From: CAYMEV01 sp964389675 [NCBI: uncultured Candidatus Sumerlaeota bacterium]
Lineage (GTDB): Bacteria; CAYMEV01
Direction of reading: 5' to 3'
Length of the DNA stretch: 64,000 bases
Assembly: GCA_964389675.1 (NCBI GenBank)
Contig: CAYMEV010000016.1
Span: 20,645 to 84,644 of the forward strand
Shown here: one piece after another, positions 1 through 7,958 of the stretch
Position numbering within the stretch: position 1 is the stretch's first letter
How the letters are laid out: every line of letters begins with the position of its first letter
The notes under the pieces: model-generated
The model's database searches: none
What the model was told of the DNA's origin: nothing
Seen by the model: only the letters and a program-made list of their open reading frames with translations
Program-made: the position numbers and the translations under genes

Positions 1-22
1 CTTCCTTTTACCTATTAGTACA

Positions 23-96
23 TGCAATTTTTGTTCCAATTGCAAACCAGTGAAAAAATCACCAGTTTTCAGGTTAACACAAATTAATTAATTGTG
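23..96. other. Gene-free left edge with two inverted repeats
   Basis: No coding sequence is supported in bases 1-128. The stretch holds a 7-bp inverted repeat (TGCAATT at 23-29, AATTGCA at 38-44, 8-nt loop) and an AT-rich palindromic element (CACAA at 78-82, TTGTG at 92-96). Neither is followed by a T-run, so neither looks like a terminator. They could be operator or promoter-region elements of a gene beyond the left edge. Confidence 0.3.
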
Positions 97-128
97 AATA
101 AAAAAATTATATGTAACTTATTTACGAA

Positions 129-1529
129 TCATTCGACATTTATGTCGAATTTTTTATTTTTAGCTGATGGTATATTGTATTTCTTCATCCTGTCTCTCAG
201 GTTCTTCTCCGATATCTTCAGGAGCTTGGCTGCTTTAGACTGATTATAATTTGCCCTTCTGAGCTTTTCAAGTATCAGCATTTTCTCTATATGCTGGAGC
301 TTTTCTCGCAGGCCCTGGTTTCTGTCCTCTTTGATATGCTGTTCTGATATTATATCTATCGGAAGGTCTTCTATATTGATTATATCACCTTTAGAAAATA
401 TAAATGACCTTTCGATTACATTTTTCAGCTCACGTATATTGCCGGGCCAGTCATACAGCATAAATGCATCCAGCACAGTCTGTGACAGCCTCTTTAAAGG
501 CTTTCCATTTGCTTCGCAGAATTCCTTGATAAAATAATCTGCCAGCAATGGGATATCATCCTTTCTATCTTTCAGGGCAGGCAGATTGATCGTTACTGTG
601 TTTAGCCTGTAATACAGGTCTTCCCTGAAAGAGCCCTCTCTAAGCATGGCATTAATATTCCTGTTCGTTGCGGCAAGCACCCTTACATCAACATTAATGG
701 TCCTGTTATCTCCCAGCCTTTCAAAGCTCTTCTCCTGTATTACCCTTAACAGCTTAACCTGGATATTTCCTGGAATATCGCCAATCTCATCCAAAAATAT
801 GCTCCCCTTGTCTGCAGTCTGAAATCTTCCTATTCTATCCCCTTCAGCACCTGTAAAACTGCCTTTTTTGTATCCGAAAAGCTCAGCCTCCAGAAGCGTA
901 TAGGGAATGGCTGCAGGGGTTACTCTAATAAAGGGATTTCCGGAACGCCTGCTGTTATAATGTATTGTCTGCGCCACAAGGTCCTTGCCTGTTCCTGTGG
1001 CACCGAGAAGAAGTACATTTGCATCAGATTCAGAGATATCTCTGATGACATTGAAAAGCTTCTGCATAATACTGCTTTTTCCTATAATACCATCAAAGCT
1101 GTACATTGCCTTTGCATTATCCTTGGTGCTGTATATCTGATTCTCAAGCCTGTATGTTTTCTCTGCCCTCTCAATAATAATCAGCAGCTTGGAAAGAGAA
1201 TCACCCTTTTCAAAAAAATCATAGGCTCCCCTTTCTATAGCCTCGATTGCAGTATTTTCTGTGTTAGAGCCAGTTGTAACAATTATTTTTGCAAGCGGAT
1301 TTGATGATATTATCTTGGGAATGAGTGACAAACCAGCTTTACTGGTCATCAGTGGGGGAAGCCTTAGATCCAGCAATACAATGCTTACTCTTCTGTCTTT
1401 AAGTATCTCAACGGCCTCTTCTTCATTCTGGGCAAATTCGACTTCATACCCTTTATGAGAAAGCCATTTAATATAGATATCTCTGTATTCTTTTTCATCC
1501 TCGATTACGAGGATGGTTGTCTTCTGCAT
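129..1529 (-). CDS. Sigma-54-dependent response regulator (NtrC type)
   Basis: 466 aa, the normal length for this family. An N-terminal receiver domain (about residues 5-125) has the phospho-acceptor D54 in LLDLRLPP and the switch lysine K108. The AAA+ domain (about 145-385) has Walker A GATGTGKD at 176-183, the sigma-54 contact loop as GSFTGA at 223-228 (usual form GAFTGA), and FLDEIG as Walker B. A Fis-type helix-turn-helix ends the protein. It should activate sigma-54 promoters when phosphorylated. The receiver wording (LPP after the Asp, TTGS, GAYDFFEK) recalls the PrsR group tied to exosortase/exopolysaccharide loci more than NtrC, which is an impression only. No kinase is adjacent. It lies 9 bp after the HU gene and is probably the last gene of the glmM operon. 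Confidence 0.93.
   Translation of the reverse strand: MQKTTILVIEDEKEYRDIYIKWLSHKGYEVEFAQNEEEAVEILKDRRVSIVLLDLRLPPLMTSKAGLSLIPKIISSNPLAKIIVTTGSNTENTAIEAIERGAYDFFEKGDSLSKLLIIIERAEKTYRLENQIYSTKDNAKAMYSFDGIIGKSSIMQKLFNVIRDISESDANVLLLGATGTGKDLVAQTIHYNSRRSGNPFIRVTPAAIPYTLLEAELFGYKKGSFTGAEGDRIGRFQTADKGSIFLDEIGDIPGNIQVKLLRVIQEKSFERLGDNRTINVDVRVLAATNRNINAMLREGSFREDLYYRLNTVTINLPALKDRKDDIPLLADYFIKEFCEANGKPLKRLSQTVLDAFMLYDWPGNIRELKNVIERSFIFSKGDIINIEDLPIDIISEQHIKEDRNQGLREKLQHIEKMLILEKLRRANYNQSKAAKLLKISEKNLRDRMKKYNIPSAKNKKFDINVE
131..161 (+). terminator. Hairpin plus T-run, rightward
   Basis: A perfect 9-bp inverted repeat (ATTCGACAT at 131-139, ATGTCGAAT at 142-150) is followed on the plus strand by an almost unbroken T-run to 161, the form of an intrinsic terminator. 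It lies over the last codons of the leftward response regulator gene. It would stop transcription entering from the left edge. The two-base gap means the real loop must open one or two pairs. Confidence 0.45.
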
Positions 1530-1538
1530 AGAATAGTC

Positions 1539-1811
1539 TTACGGAAGCTTTTTGATCAACTTGCTCGGCTTGAATTTAACAGTTTTGTATCCCTTTACCT
1601 TAACCTGTTCGCTGGTCTTTGGATTAATACAAATCCTTGGATTTCGATTAATTGTTTCAAAAACACCAAATCCCCTTATTTCGATTCGTTCTCCCTTCTT
1701 GATGGTCTCAACCAGTGTTTCAAAAAACAGGTCTACCATCTCTTTAAGAACCTTCCTTTGCAGATCAGGATATTTTTCCTGGAAAACTTTCAGGATATCA
1801 GCTTTTGTCAT
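1539..1811 (-). CDS. HU/IHF-family DNA-binding protein
   Basis: 90 aa, the standard length of a bacterial HU/IHF subunit. The N-terminal helices (TKADILKVF) and the beta-arm signature (RGFGVFETINRNPR, then INPKTSE) are present. The arm reads INRNPRICINPKT, with Ile-Cys-Ile where HU proteins usually have a short Gly/Thr turn, so DNA bending details may differ. It would coat and bend the chromosome as a dimer. Its ATG overlaps the stop of the upstream membrane-protein gene by 4 bp and has a GGAGAG ribosome site. HU and IHF cannot be told apart from sequence alone. Confidence 0.95.
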   Translation of the reverse strand: MTKADILKVFQEKYPDLQRKVLKEMVDLFFETLVETIKKGERIEIRGFGVFETINRNPRICINPKTSEQVKVKGYKTVKFKPSKLIKKLP

Positions 1812-2428
1812 CTCTCCCTCTCTCCATTTTTTATATTTTGGATCCGATCAATTATCATCTCCAATTCTTCCTGTTTCTGAGTATCTAAAATACTTCTGAG
1901 AGCTGTCAGTTTTATTGTTATTTCATCAAGATACTCGTTTAAATGCGCTTTAATGTATCTATTATAGTCAATCTCAGTTCTTAAAAGCCTTTCCTCAAAA
2001 TCCCTGATGGTTTTCTTATTTCTGGATTCTAATTTCATTACAGCATCCAGGGAACTATTTAATCTGCTGTTCATTGTCATTGTCCTGTTAAAAAGCAGCA
2101 CAGCAAAGAAAAAAGATAATCCTGCAAGTATCAGCGCCATATATGCCAGAAATTTATAACTGGTTTTTGCATGCAGTTCGACGGTTTTTATTCGTCTGTC
2201 AAAATCATCAAAAGCATCTTTATATGCTGTAATACTGTCTTTGCTGATCTTAAATATCTGTGGGGATGAATATCTCAGCTTATTATCATCATTATCAGGA
2301 CTTTTTTCTTCAGCAGGTTTTTGCTCTATATCTGATGAATCCTCTTTTTCCGGGGGCTTCTCCACCTTTGGCCGACCTTTGTCATTATCATCTTTATCCA
2401 GGCCTGTATTTTTATCAGTATCTTTCAT
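1808..2428 (-). CDS. Single-pass membrane protein, charged N-terminus, coiled coil
   Basis: 206 aa of unknown family. A highly charged, Asp/Glu/Lys/Pro-rich N-terminus (about 1-50) is followed by one membrane helix (about 93-114) and a helical C-terminus rich in Glu, Arg and Leu that looks like a coiled coil. A longer frame begins with TTG at 2458, but a strong AAGGAGGAGGTGA ribosome site lies inside that extension, so ATG 2428 is the likely start. It is coupled by a 4-bp overlap to the HU gene and follows glmM by about 40 bp. The layout suggests a membrane-anchored scaffold. No function can be assigned. Confidence 0.75.
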   Translation of the reverse strand: MKDTDKNTGLDKDDNDKGRPKVEKPPEKEDSSDIEQKPAEEKSPDNDDNKLRYSSPQIFKISKDSITAYKDAFDDFDRRIKTVELHAKTSYKFLAYMALILAGLSFFFAVLLFNRTMTMNSRLNSSLDAVMKLESRNKKTIRDFEERLLRTEIDYNRYIKAHLNEYLDEITIKLTALRSILDTQKQEELEMIIDRIQNIKNGERER

Positions 2429-2467
2429 TTTTGTACTCACCTCCTCCTTTATATTCAATTGCTTCTC

Positions 2468-3859
2468 TTAATTCTTTACAATACCACACTTATTTAACAA
2501 AAACAATAGCTTATCATAAAAATTATCCAAAAAATTTCTATTAATGGATTCTGCAAAAATCCTTATTTTTGGTTCTGTCCCCGATAATCTTACTACAGAA
2601 TAGAAATCTGACTCATATCTTATGACTATGGAATTATTAAATATTTCAATTGCAAGATTAGAGAATTCCCTCTTTATAATTGAATAAAGCTCCGGGGGGG
2701 TAATTTTCCTTATCAAAGCAAAGCTGTCCATCTTTTTCTTTGTTAAATCACAGGCTCTTTTAATCTCCGGTATCAATCCTCTGATATATGGGTCATAATA
2801 AATATACAAAAACGCAAGTGAGTTGAAAAGGCCATCACCGGTCGGGAGATAATCCCTGTAAATGACATGCCCTGAGGATTCTCCCCCTATAAGTATGTTT
2901 TCAAGGTCCATAAGAAGTTTCAGATTACGGTCTCCTACATCTGATCTGTAGAGTTTGAAGCCATTACTGTCCAGCAGCTTCTCAACTGACAGGGAGGTCA
3001 TTATTGTGCCCGCAGCAGTCCTGTTCCTTGATTTATCCCTTGACAGATATAATGAGAACATTGTCATTATCAGATCCCCGTTAAATATAAAGCCGTCCCT
3101 GTCCATTGCAATGACCCTGTCAGCATCTCCGTCATACGAAAATATAATATCAAAATCTGCTGCCTTATCTTTAAGGCAGGCTATATGGTCAGAGCCGGAA
3201 AGGTGATTGATACTCCTGCCGTCTGATCCTTCATTCACAATCTCATAGCTTACAGGCAGGCTTTCATATATTTCCTTAATGCTGACAGCTGCTCCGTTAG
3301 CAAGGTCAAACAGTATCCTGGGTTTTTTCCCGGGAATGGAAAAATCATTGATCATTGTGTTTAAGGCTTTTTTGACCTGAAAAAAGTATTCATTCTTATT
3401 TGAAACATAAGCAGTTATCCCGAAACCGGATTTGGATGGCTTAATAAAACCGGGTTTAATGTCCTGCATATAACTGGATTCAATAGCGCTTTCAAAGCCC
3501 TGCCCCTCTTTATTCGCATCCTTTTTAAAGAATTTAAGCCCATTGTCATAATAGGGATTATGTGATGCAGACACGGCTATGCCTGGTATTCCGTGGTGTT
3601 TACAATAAAATGCTATTCCGGGGGTCGTGAATATGCCTAAATTATATACATTTATACCATGGTAGTTCAGAAACGAACACAGGATATTTCTAATGAAATG
3701 GCCGGACAGCCTGGTGTCTGAGCCTATTACCACATCCCTGGCATCCTCCTGCCTCAGGCATTTTATATAGGACAGTGCAATCTTTTCAAGACCAGCTATA
3801 TCTAACGGGGATTCCCCTGCTCTTGAACGGATGCCGTCAGTACCGAATAATTTCTGCAT
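2468..3859 (-). CDS. glmM: Phosphoglucosamine mutase
   Basis: 463 aa alpha-D-phosphohexomutase. The four signatures of the superfamily are in order: the catalytic phosphoserine loop SASHNPYYDNG (Ser near residue 99), the magnesium loop DGDADRV, the sugar-binding GGESSGHV, and the phosphate-binding RLSGTEPKIRI near the C-terminus. It opens with KLFGTDGIR, typical of GlmM, which converts glucosamine-6-phosphate to glucosamine-1-phosphate for UDP-GlcNAc synthesis. It is slightly longer than the usual 445-450 aa. It sits 5 bp after a small lipoprotein gene and shares its operon. A phosphomannomutase/phosphoglucomutase role is possible but the wording favours GlmM. Confidence 0.9.
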   Translation of the reverse strand: MQKLFGTDGIRSRAGESPLDIAGLEKIALSYIKCLRQEDARDVVIGSDTRLSGHFIRNILCSFLNYHGINVYNLGIFTTPGIAFYCKHHGIPGIAVSASHNPYYDNGLKFFKKDANKEGQGFESAIESSYMQDIKPGFIKPSKSGFGITAYVSNKNEYFFQVKKALNTMINDFSIPGKKPRILFDLANGAAVSIKEIYESLPVSYEIVNEGSDGRSINHLSGSDHIACLKDKAADFDIIFSYDGDADRVIAMDRDGFIFNGDLIMTMFSLYLSRDKSRNRTAAGTIMTSLSVEKLLDSNGFKLYRSDVGDRNLKLLMDLENILIGGESSGHVIYRDYLPTGDGLFNSLAFLYIYYDPYIRGLIPEIKRACDLTKKKMDSFALIRKITPPELYSIIKREFSNLAIEIFNNSIVIRYESDFYSVVRLSGTEPKIRIFAESINRNFLDNFYDKLLFLLNKCGIVKN

Positions 3860-3864
3860 ACCGG

Positions 3865-4188
3865 TTATTCAATATACCAGTGATAATCTCCCCTGTCTCT
3901 CACCCTTATTGTAATTTCCGCTTCAAGCTCCCATTCATTATAATAGGGGTTCCACCAGTATGCCTCCAGATGATGATCACCCTCTGCAACATCCCTGATC
4001 TGTCCTGTTTCATAATAATCAAGAGTGAACATCCTGTTGCCGTTCATATAAATATCCAGAGTGAGCTCATAAGCGTTCCTGTTATGAACGTATATCCTGG
4101 CCCTTTCGATATCATCATCATCAATTATTATACAAGAAGCTGAAAAGATCAGGGTCATTATAATTATAAACAATATAATTCTTTTCAT
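3865..4188 (-). CDS. Small putative lipoprotein
   Basis: 107 aa with a hydrophobic signal (about 3-19) ending in the lipobox-like FSASC, so probably lipidated at Cys19. The mature part begins with an Asp run (IIIDDDDIE) and has alternating aromatic and charged residues that suggest a small beta-sandwich; the end is Trp/Tyr-rich (AYWWNPYYNEW). The Asp residues after the Cys may affect sorting between membranes. No family is recognised. It is the first gene of the operon, with a strong ribosome site (AGGAGGA) and the promoter at 4216-4244. Confidence 0.75.
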   Translation of the reverse strand: MKRIILFIIIMTLIFSASCIIIDDDDIERARIYVHNRNAYELTLDIYMNGNRMFTLDYYETGQIRDVAEGDHHLEAYWWNPYYNEWELEAEITIRVRDRGDYHWYIE

Positions 4189-4215
4189 ACATTATCCTCC
4201 TGCTAATTTTATATA

Positions 4216-4244
4216 ATTATATATTAGTTTAATAAGATATGCAA
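4216..4244 (-). promoter_or_regulatory. Sigma-70-type promoter for the glmM operon
   Basis: Read on the minus strand: -35 TTGCAT at 4244-4239, a 17-bp spacer, and a perfect -10 TATAAT at 4221-4216. Transcription would start near 4209, giving a short leader with the AGGAGGA ribosome site of the lipoprotein gene. It would drive lipoprotein, glmM, the membrane protein, HU and the response regulator. Seen by eye only. Confidence 0.65.
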
Positions 4245-4257
4245 AAAAAATTATTTA

Positions 4258-4824
4258 TTAAAATTCCCTTGCTCTTAAAAAGGTGAGGGGGCCTTTGAAA
4301 ATTCTGATATCATCTATCCAGACTGTTCCACTGCCTTCAATGACAAGGTTCAGTTCAACCGACTCCGGGTAGTGGCCCTTTTTCAGGAAAAATATTGTAT
4401 CAATCTCTGTAAAATCCTCATCTTCCTTTATTTTTGATGCAAGCCCCCTTACGATCTGCTTTGCTTGTTTGAAACTTACGCGCATTTCGAGAAATACATT
4501 GCCTTTTAGTCCTTTTGTCCTGGCATATGCTTTGTAAATAAGGGTAAGATTATGGATCTTCGGTTCCTTTATCTCATAAAGCCTTATAATAACGGGATCT
4601 TCTGCAGTAATCTTTATGCTTCCCTTGCCGTCTCTGCTAACATTTTCATCAAATTCAGCATATTCAGCATCTATCATGCCTTCTGTACTGTCAAGGGGAT
4701 ATCTGAACAGAAGCTCCACCTCAAGAGGCTCTTTCCTGCAAGAAATAAGTATAATAGATGCCAGCATGAAAAATCCTGATACTAAAGCTCTCCTCCATCT
4801 ATAATTATGGTTTTTTTTAATCAT
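4258..4824 (-). CDS. Putative lipoprotein, beta-sandwich-like
   Basis: 188 aa. A basic N-terminus and hydrophobic stretch end in IILISC, a good lipobox, so lipidation at about residue 29 is likely. The mature part has beta-strand character and finishes with GTVWIDDIRIFKG, a pattern common at the end of carbohydrate-binding-type jelly-roll domains and in spirochaetal FlaA-like sheath proteins. That resemblance is weak. The start overlaps the stop of the upstream 279-aa gene by 4 bp (ATGA), so translation is probably coupled. It is the last gene of the long rplM-to-rseP run. Confidence 0.7.
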   Translation of the reverse strand: MIKKNHNYRWRRALVSGFFMLASIILISCRKEPLEVELLFRYPLDSTEGMIDAEYAEFDENVSRDGKGSIKITAEDPVIIRLYEIKEPKIHNLTLIYKAYARTKGLKGNVFLEMRVSFKQAKQIVRGLASKIKEDEDFTEIDTIFFLKKGHYPESVELNLVIEGSGTVWIDDIRIFKGPLTFLRAREF

Positions 4825-5660
4825 ATCCTTTTAAACCTGTATCCTTTCATTGATTCCTGGACCATTTTAATATATCTTTCTGATGCAAAATAACCGCATA
4901 AAGAATCATCAACAGGCATTACCATTTCTTTTGAAACCCACTCGTATATCTCTTTATCCTTCCCCTCAACCAGATTTGATTCAATCATATTTGATATCAG
5001 GTCTATATCGAAAACACACAAATCCCTCAGGACAGACAGGAATTCCGCCTGTTTATCGTGGTCTGCAAAATAGAAATACCTGGAATAAAAATAAGCATTA
5101 TGGAAAAACTCCGGAAAACATAAAAGACCGTCAAGCTCAAGCTTTTTTGCAATAATCTGGAAAAAGTCAATAAGCGCATATCCAAGGGGCAGTCCGGGAA
5201 AATCCTGTCCGGGGAATCTCCTTCCCTTTTTCCACAGGCTTATCCTGGGATTCTGCATTACAAGCCATTCAATCAGCAAAAAGCAATATTCCCTTCTATT
5301 GACAGCATGCTTTATCTGCCTGTAACCATCGCCATTTGTCATTCTTATCTCAATGAGAATATGGTCCCTGTCTTTATTGTCATAGTATACATATATTCTC
5401 TGATCCAGATAGCTTCTTAGGTCTATTTCAAGGAGAATATTGGCAAAACCGGATTTTTCAAGCTTTTTTATAATATTCAGCCTGGTAAGGATATCCATTA
5501 TCTCCTGCTCATTAAATCTCTCTAGAAGAATATCCGGCTTGCTGCTTATAATCGAATCCTGATCAACCGTTTTTGAATCCAGGCTGAAAAGGTGTTCATC
5601 AAGGGAAATACCTGGTGTTCCTAAGAGCCTCTTAAATATTTTTAGAGGTTTTTTATCCAT
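4821..5660 (-). CDS. Conserved-looking protein of unknown function
   Basis: 279 aa, soluble, no signal peptide or membrane segment. The C-terminal half contains RFPGQDFPGLPLGYALIDFF and, further on, LLCFPEFFHNA followed by a Phe/Tyr-rich stretch, wording vaguely like an acetyltransferase fold but lacking a clear acetyl-CoA loop. No family is recognised. It lies 1 bp after the histone-deacetylase-fold gene and overlaps the next lipoprotein gene by 4 bp, so the three are probably co-translated. A partner role with the deacetylase-fold protein is an inference from spacing alone. Confidence 0.7.
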   Translation of the reverse strand: MDKKPLKIFKRLLGTPGISLDEHLFSLDSKTVDQDSIISSKPDILLERFNEQEIMDILTRLNIIKKLEKSGFANILLEIDLRSYLDQRIYVYYDNKDRDHILIEIRMTNGDGYRQIKHAVNRREYCFLLIEWLVMQNPRISLWKKGRRFPGQDFPGLPLGYALIDFFQIIAKKLELDGLLCFPEFFHNAYFYSRYFYFADHDKQAEFLSVLRDLCVFDIDLISNMIESNLVEGKDKEIYEWVSKEMVMPVDDSLCGYFASERYIKMVQESMKGYRFKRI

Positions 5661-5661
5661 T

Positions 5662-6612
5662 CTACCTGTATATGCTCCTCATTGAATTCAATGTATTCCT
5701 GTAAGCTTCAATCTCTTTATTGACATCAATATTATACCCCCCGCCCATCAAAACTGCAATAGGTGTCCCAGATTCCTTTGAATATTTAAATACTATATTA
5801 TCCCTTTTTTTAAGATCATTCAATGTAAGGCTGAATGATCCGAGCCTGTCACCAACAAGGGTGTCAGCACCGGCTATATAGAAGATAATATCAAATTTCA
5901 TATCCTTCAGCAGGCAATGCAGTGAATTTTTCAGGTTGTAAAGATATATCTTAGGCTTGAATTCACTTGAATTTATTGAAATATCAAGGGAAGACCTCTG
6001 CTTTTTATAGGGGAAATTGTCCTCCTGATGAATCGAGAAAGTAAATACAGAATCAAAACCTTCAAATATACTTGCTGTTCCATCACCCTGATGCACATCC
6101 AGATCAATTATCAATATTTTATGAGCTTTATTTTCCTCAATAAGAATCCTGGCTGCTATGGCAATATCATTCAGAACACAATAACCACCCGGCTTATCTG
6201 ATTTTGCATGATGAAAGCCGCCTCCAAGAAGCATTGCACAGTTGTGACTTATGGCTTTTAATGATAATTGCAGTGTTGCATTGCAGAAAATCTTGATTAT
6301 CTCATATAGATGAGCATCCATTTCTACATCTTCAAAAGCATAATTGCCAAAAAGGAGTGTTTCCTCAATGTTTGCAATATAATGGCGCGCGTGAGCAAGA
6401 TATATCTGGTCATTTTTAACAGGCTCTTCAACAAATGTGATTTCACCCTGCTTCAGTATGCCATCATCAATAAGGGATTGAAGAAGAAGATAATATTTGG
6501 AGAAATATCCGGAAGCATCCTCTTCGTACAGGTATTTAAGGTGCTCTGAGGAAATGGAGAGGATATTGGGCACCCTGTAAGCGTTCCCTATCAGTTTTTT
6601 GAGTATTTTCAC
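5662..6612 (-). CDS. Histone-deacetylase-fold amidohydrolase
   Basis: 316 aa, the size of a class I/II-like bacterial deacetylase (AcuC/acetylpolyamine amidohydrolase superfamily). The catalytic histidine pair is in GGGFHHAKSD, the zinc ligands in DLDVHQGDGTA and AGADTLVGDRLG, and the catalytic-loop Tyr in MGGGYN. Family members remove acetyl groups from lysine, polyamines or related amides; the substrate here is unknown. The start is GTG at 6612 with no clear ribosome site, 5 bp after the rseP stop, so a slightly different start is possible. Its place behind rseP in a lipid-biosynthesis operon is unusual. Confidence 0.9.
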   Translation of the reverse strand: MKILKKLIGNAYRVPNILSISSEHLKYLYEEDASGYFSKYYLLLQSLIDDGILKQGEITFVEEPVKNDQIYLAHARHYIANIEETLLFGNYAFEDVEMDAHLYEIIKIFCNATLQLSLKAISHNCAMLLGGGFHHAKSDKPGGYCVLNDIAIAARILIEENKAHKILIIDLDVHQGDGTASIFEGFDSVFTFSIHQEDNFPYKKQRSSLDISINSSEFKPKIYLYNLKNSLHCLLKDMKFDIIFYIAGADTLVGDRLGSFSLTLNDLKKRDNIVFKYSKESGTPIAVLMGGGYNIDVNKEIEAYRNTLNSMRSIYR

Positions 6613-6617
6613 TATAT

Positions 6618-7958
6618 TCAGTTAATTGTTGCAACTAGCCTTAAAATATCATTAACAAATACCAGCAAGGCAAGCAATATCAGCAATACTATCCCTATTG
6701 TCTGCGAAACAATGCGGGCTTTTTTTATCCTTTCCCTGCCAAATATTTTTTCAAAAAATAGAAACAGGATATGCCCTCCGTCAAGAACAGGCAAAGGCAT
6801 AAGGTTCAGCAGCCCAAGCTGCAATGAAATAAATCCAAGAAACATGAAAAACTGAGAAATACCGAACCTGTCACGAAAAATGGCTTTGCCGACCTCCCCT
6901 GAGACACCTGCTATCATTATCGGCCCGCCGACTGATTTTACTGATGCCCGGTTTGAAAACAGATTCCCTATAAATCTGCCTGTCAGCAGAACCCATTCTT
7001 TGCATTTTGCATAGCTCTGTGTTATGGATTCTAAAAACGGATAACTCTTTATTAATGTTCTGTCTGGCGCTCTCTCAATCCCGATATTTGGACTTCCCTC
7101 CAGCAGTTGAGGCCTGACCTCAAAAGCCATGATATCTCCTGCCCTGTCAACAGCTATTTCCATTGTATCCAGCGCCTCATTATTTCTGACAGCTAATGAT
7201 AGGTCATTCCAATGGCCTATCATTTTGCCGTCAACCCCGACAATCCTGTCGCCTTTTTCCAGTCCTGCTGATTGAGCAGGAGAATCAGGCAATACCCTGT
7301 AGATAACGGGTTCTATATTATGCATGACAGCTACTACGCCAAGACCTATCTCTTTTATCTGTTCAGGCAGCAGGTCAATATTCAGGATTTTTCCATCCCT
7401 CTCGATTTCCAGTTTTATGATACCCTTGGGGTTGATCCCAATGTTTTCCATGAATTCCTGCCAGTTTGAAACTGAATAGCCATTCACTCTTAAAACCTTA
7501 TCATTAATCTCAAGGCCTGATTCTTCAGCATTGGAACCAGGTGAAATCCAGTAGATCACTGGTTCAAGGCTCAGATATTCCGGCATCTGTATACCTATCA
7601 TAAATGCCAGTGCCACTACGATTATCGCTAATATAATGTTATTCAGCGAACCTGCTGCAAATACAAGAAGCCTTTGTAAGGTTGATTTTGACTGCAGATT
7701 CCTGGGATCATTATAGTCACCTTCTTCAGGGTCCTCTCCCAGTATCTTAACATAACCTCCCACAGGGATCAGGCTTAAGCAGTATTCAGTTTCCCCATAC
7801 TTTTTTTTCCAGAGTATCGGGCCCATACCTATGGAAAACCTCTCTACAAAAGCTCCGGACCATTTCGCTGTTATGAAATGACCAAATTCATGAACTGATA
7901 CCAGGATGATAATAATAATTATAAAAAACAAAATTGAAAACAGTATTGATAAAAGCAT
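6618..7958 (-). CDS. rseP: Site-2 intramembrane zinc metalloprotease RseP
   Basis: 446 aa. The zinc-binding HEFGH is at residues 23-27 in the first membrane helix. Two PDZ-like regions follow in the periplasmic loop, and the third-ligand motif MPLPVLDGGH lies in a later helix. Two PDZ domains match the Gram-negative RseP pattern rather than single-PDZ homologues. It would cut membrane-anchored regulators or signal peptides within the membrane. Start and dxr stop overlap by one base (TAATG). The order uppS-cdsA-dxr-rseP is shared with many bacteria including treponemes. Confidence 0.95.
   Translation of the reverse strand: MLLSILFSILFFIIIIIILVSVHEFGHFITAKWSGAFVERFSIGMGPILWKKKYGETEYCLSLIPVGGYVKILGEDPEEGDYNDPRNLQSKSTLQRLLVFAAGSLNNIILAIIVVALAFMIGIQMPEYLSLEPVIYWISPGSNAEESGLEINDKVLRVNGYSVSNWQEFMENIGINPKGIIKLEIERDGKILNIDLLPEQIKEIGLGVVAVMHNIEPVIYRVLPDSPAQSAGLEKGDRIVGVDGKMIGHWNDLSLAVRNNEALDTMEIAVDRAGDIMAFEVRPQLLEGSPNIGIERAPDRTLIKSYPFLESITQSYAKCKEWVLLTGRFIGNLFSNRASVKSVGGPIMIAGVSGEVGKAIFRDRFGISQFFMFLGFISLQLGLLNLMPLPVLDGGHILFLFFEKIFGRERIKKARIVSQTIGIVLLILLALLVFVNDILRLVATIN

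Noticed and set aside
1455-1880. Open frames of 115-141 codons on the plus strand across the response regulator and HU genes
   Set aside because: They span two strongly supported leftward genes and encode nothing recognisable.
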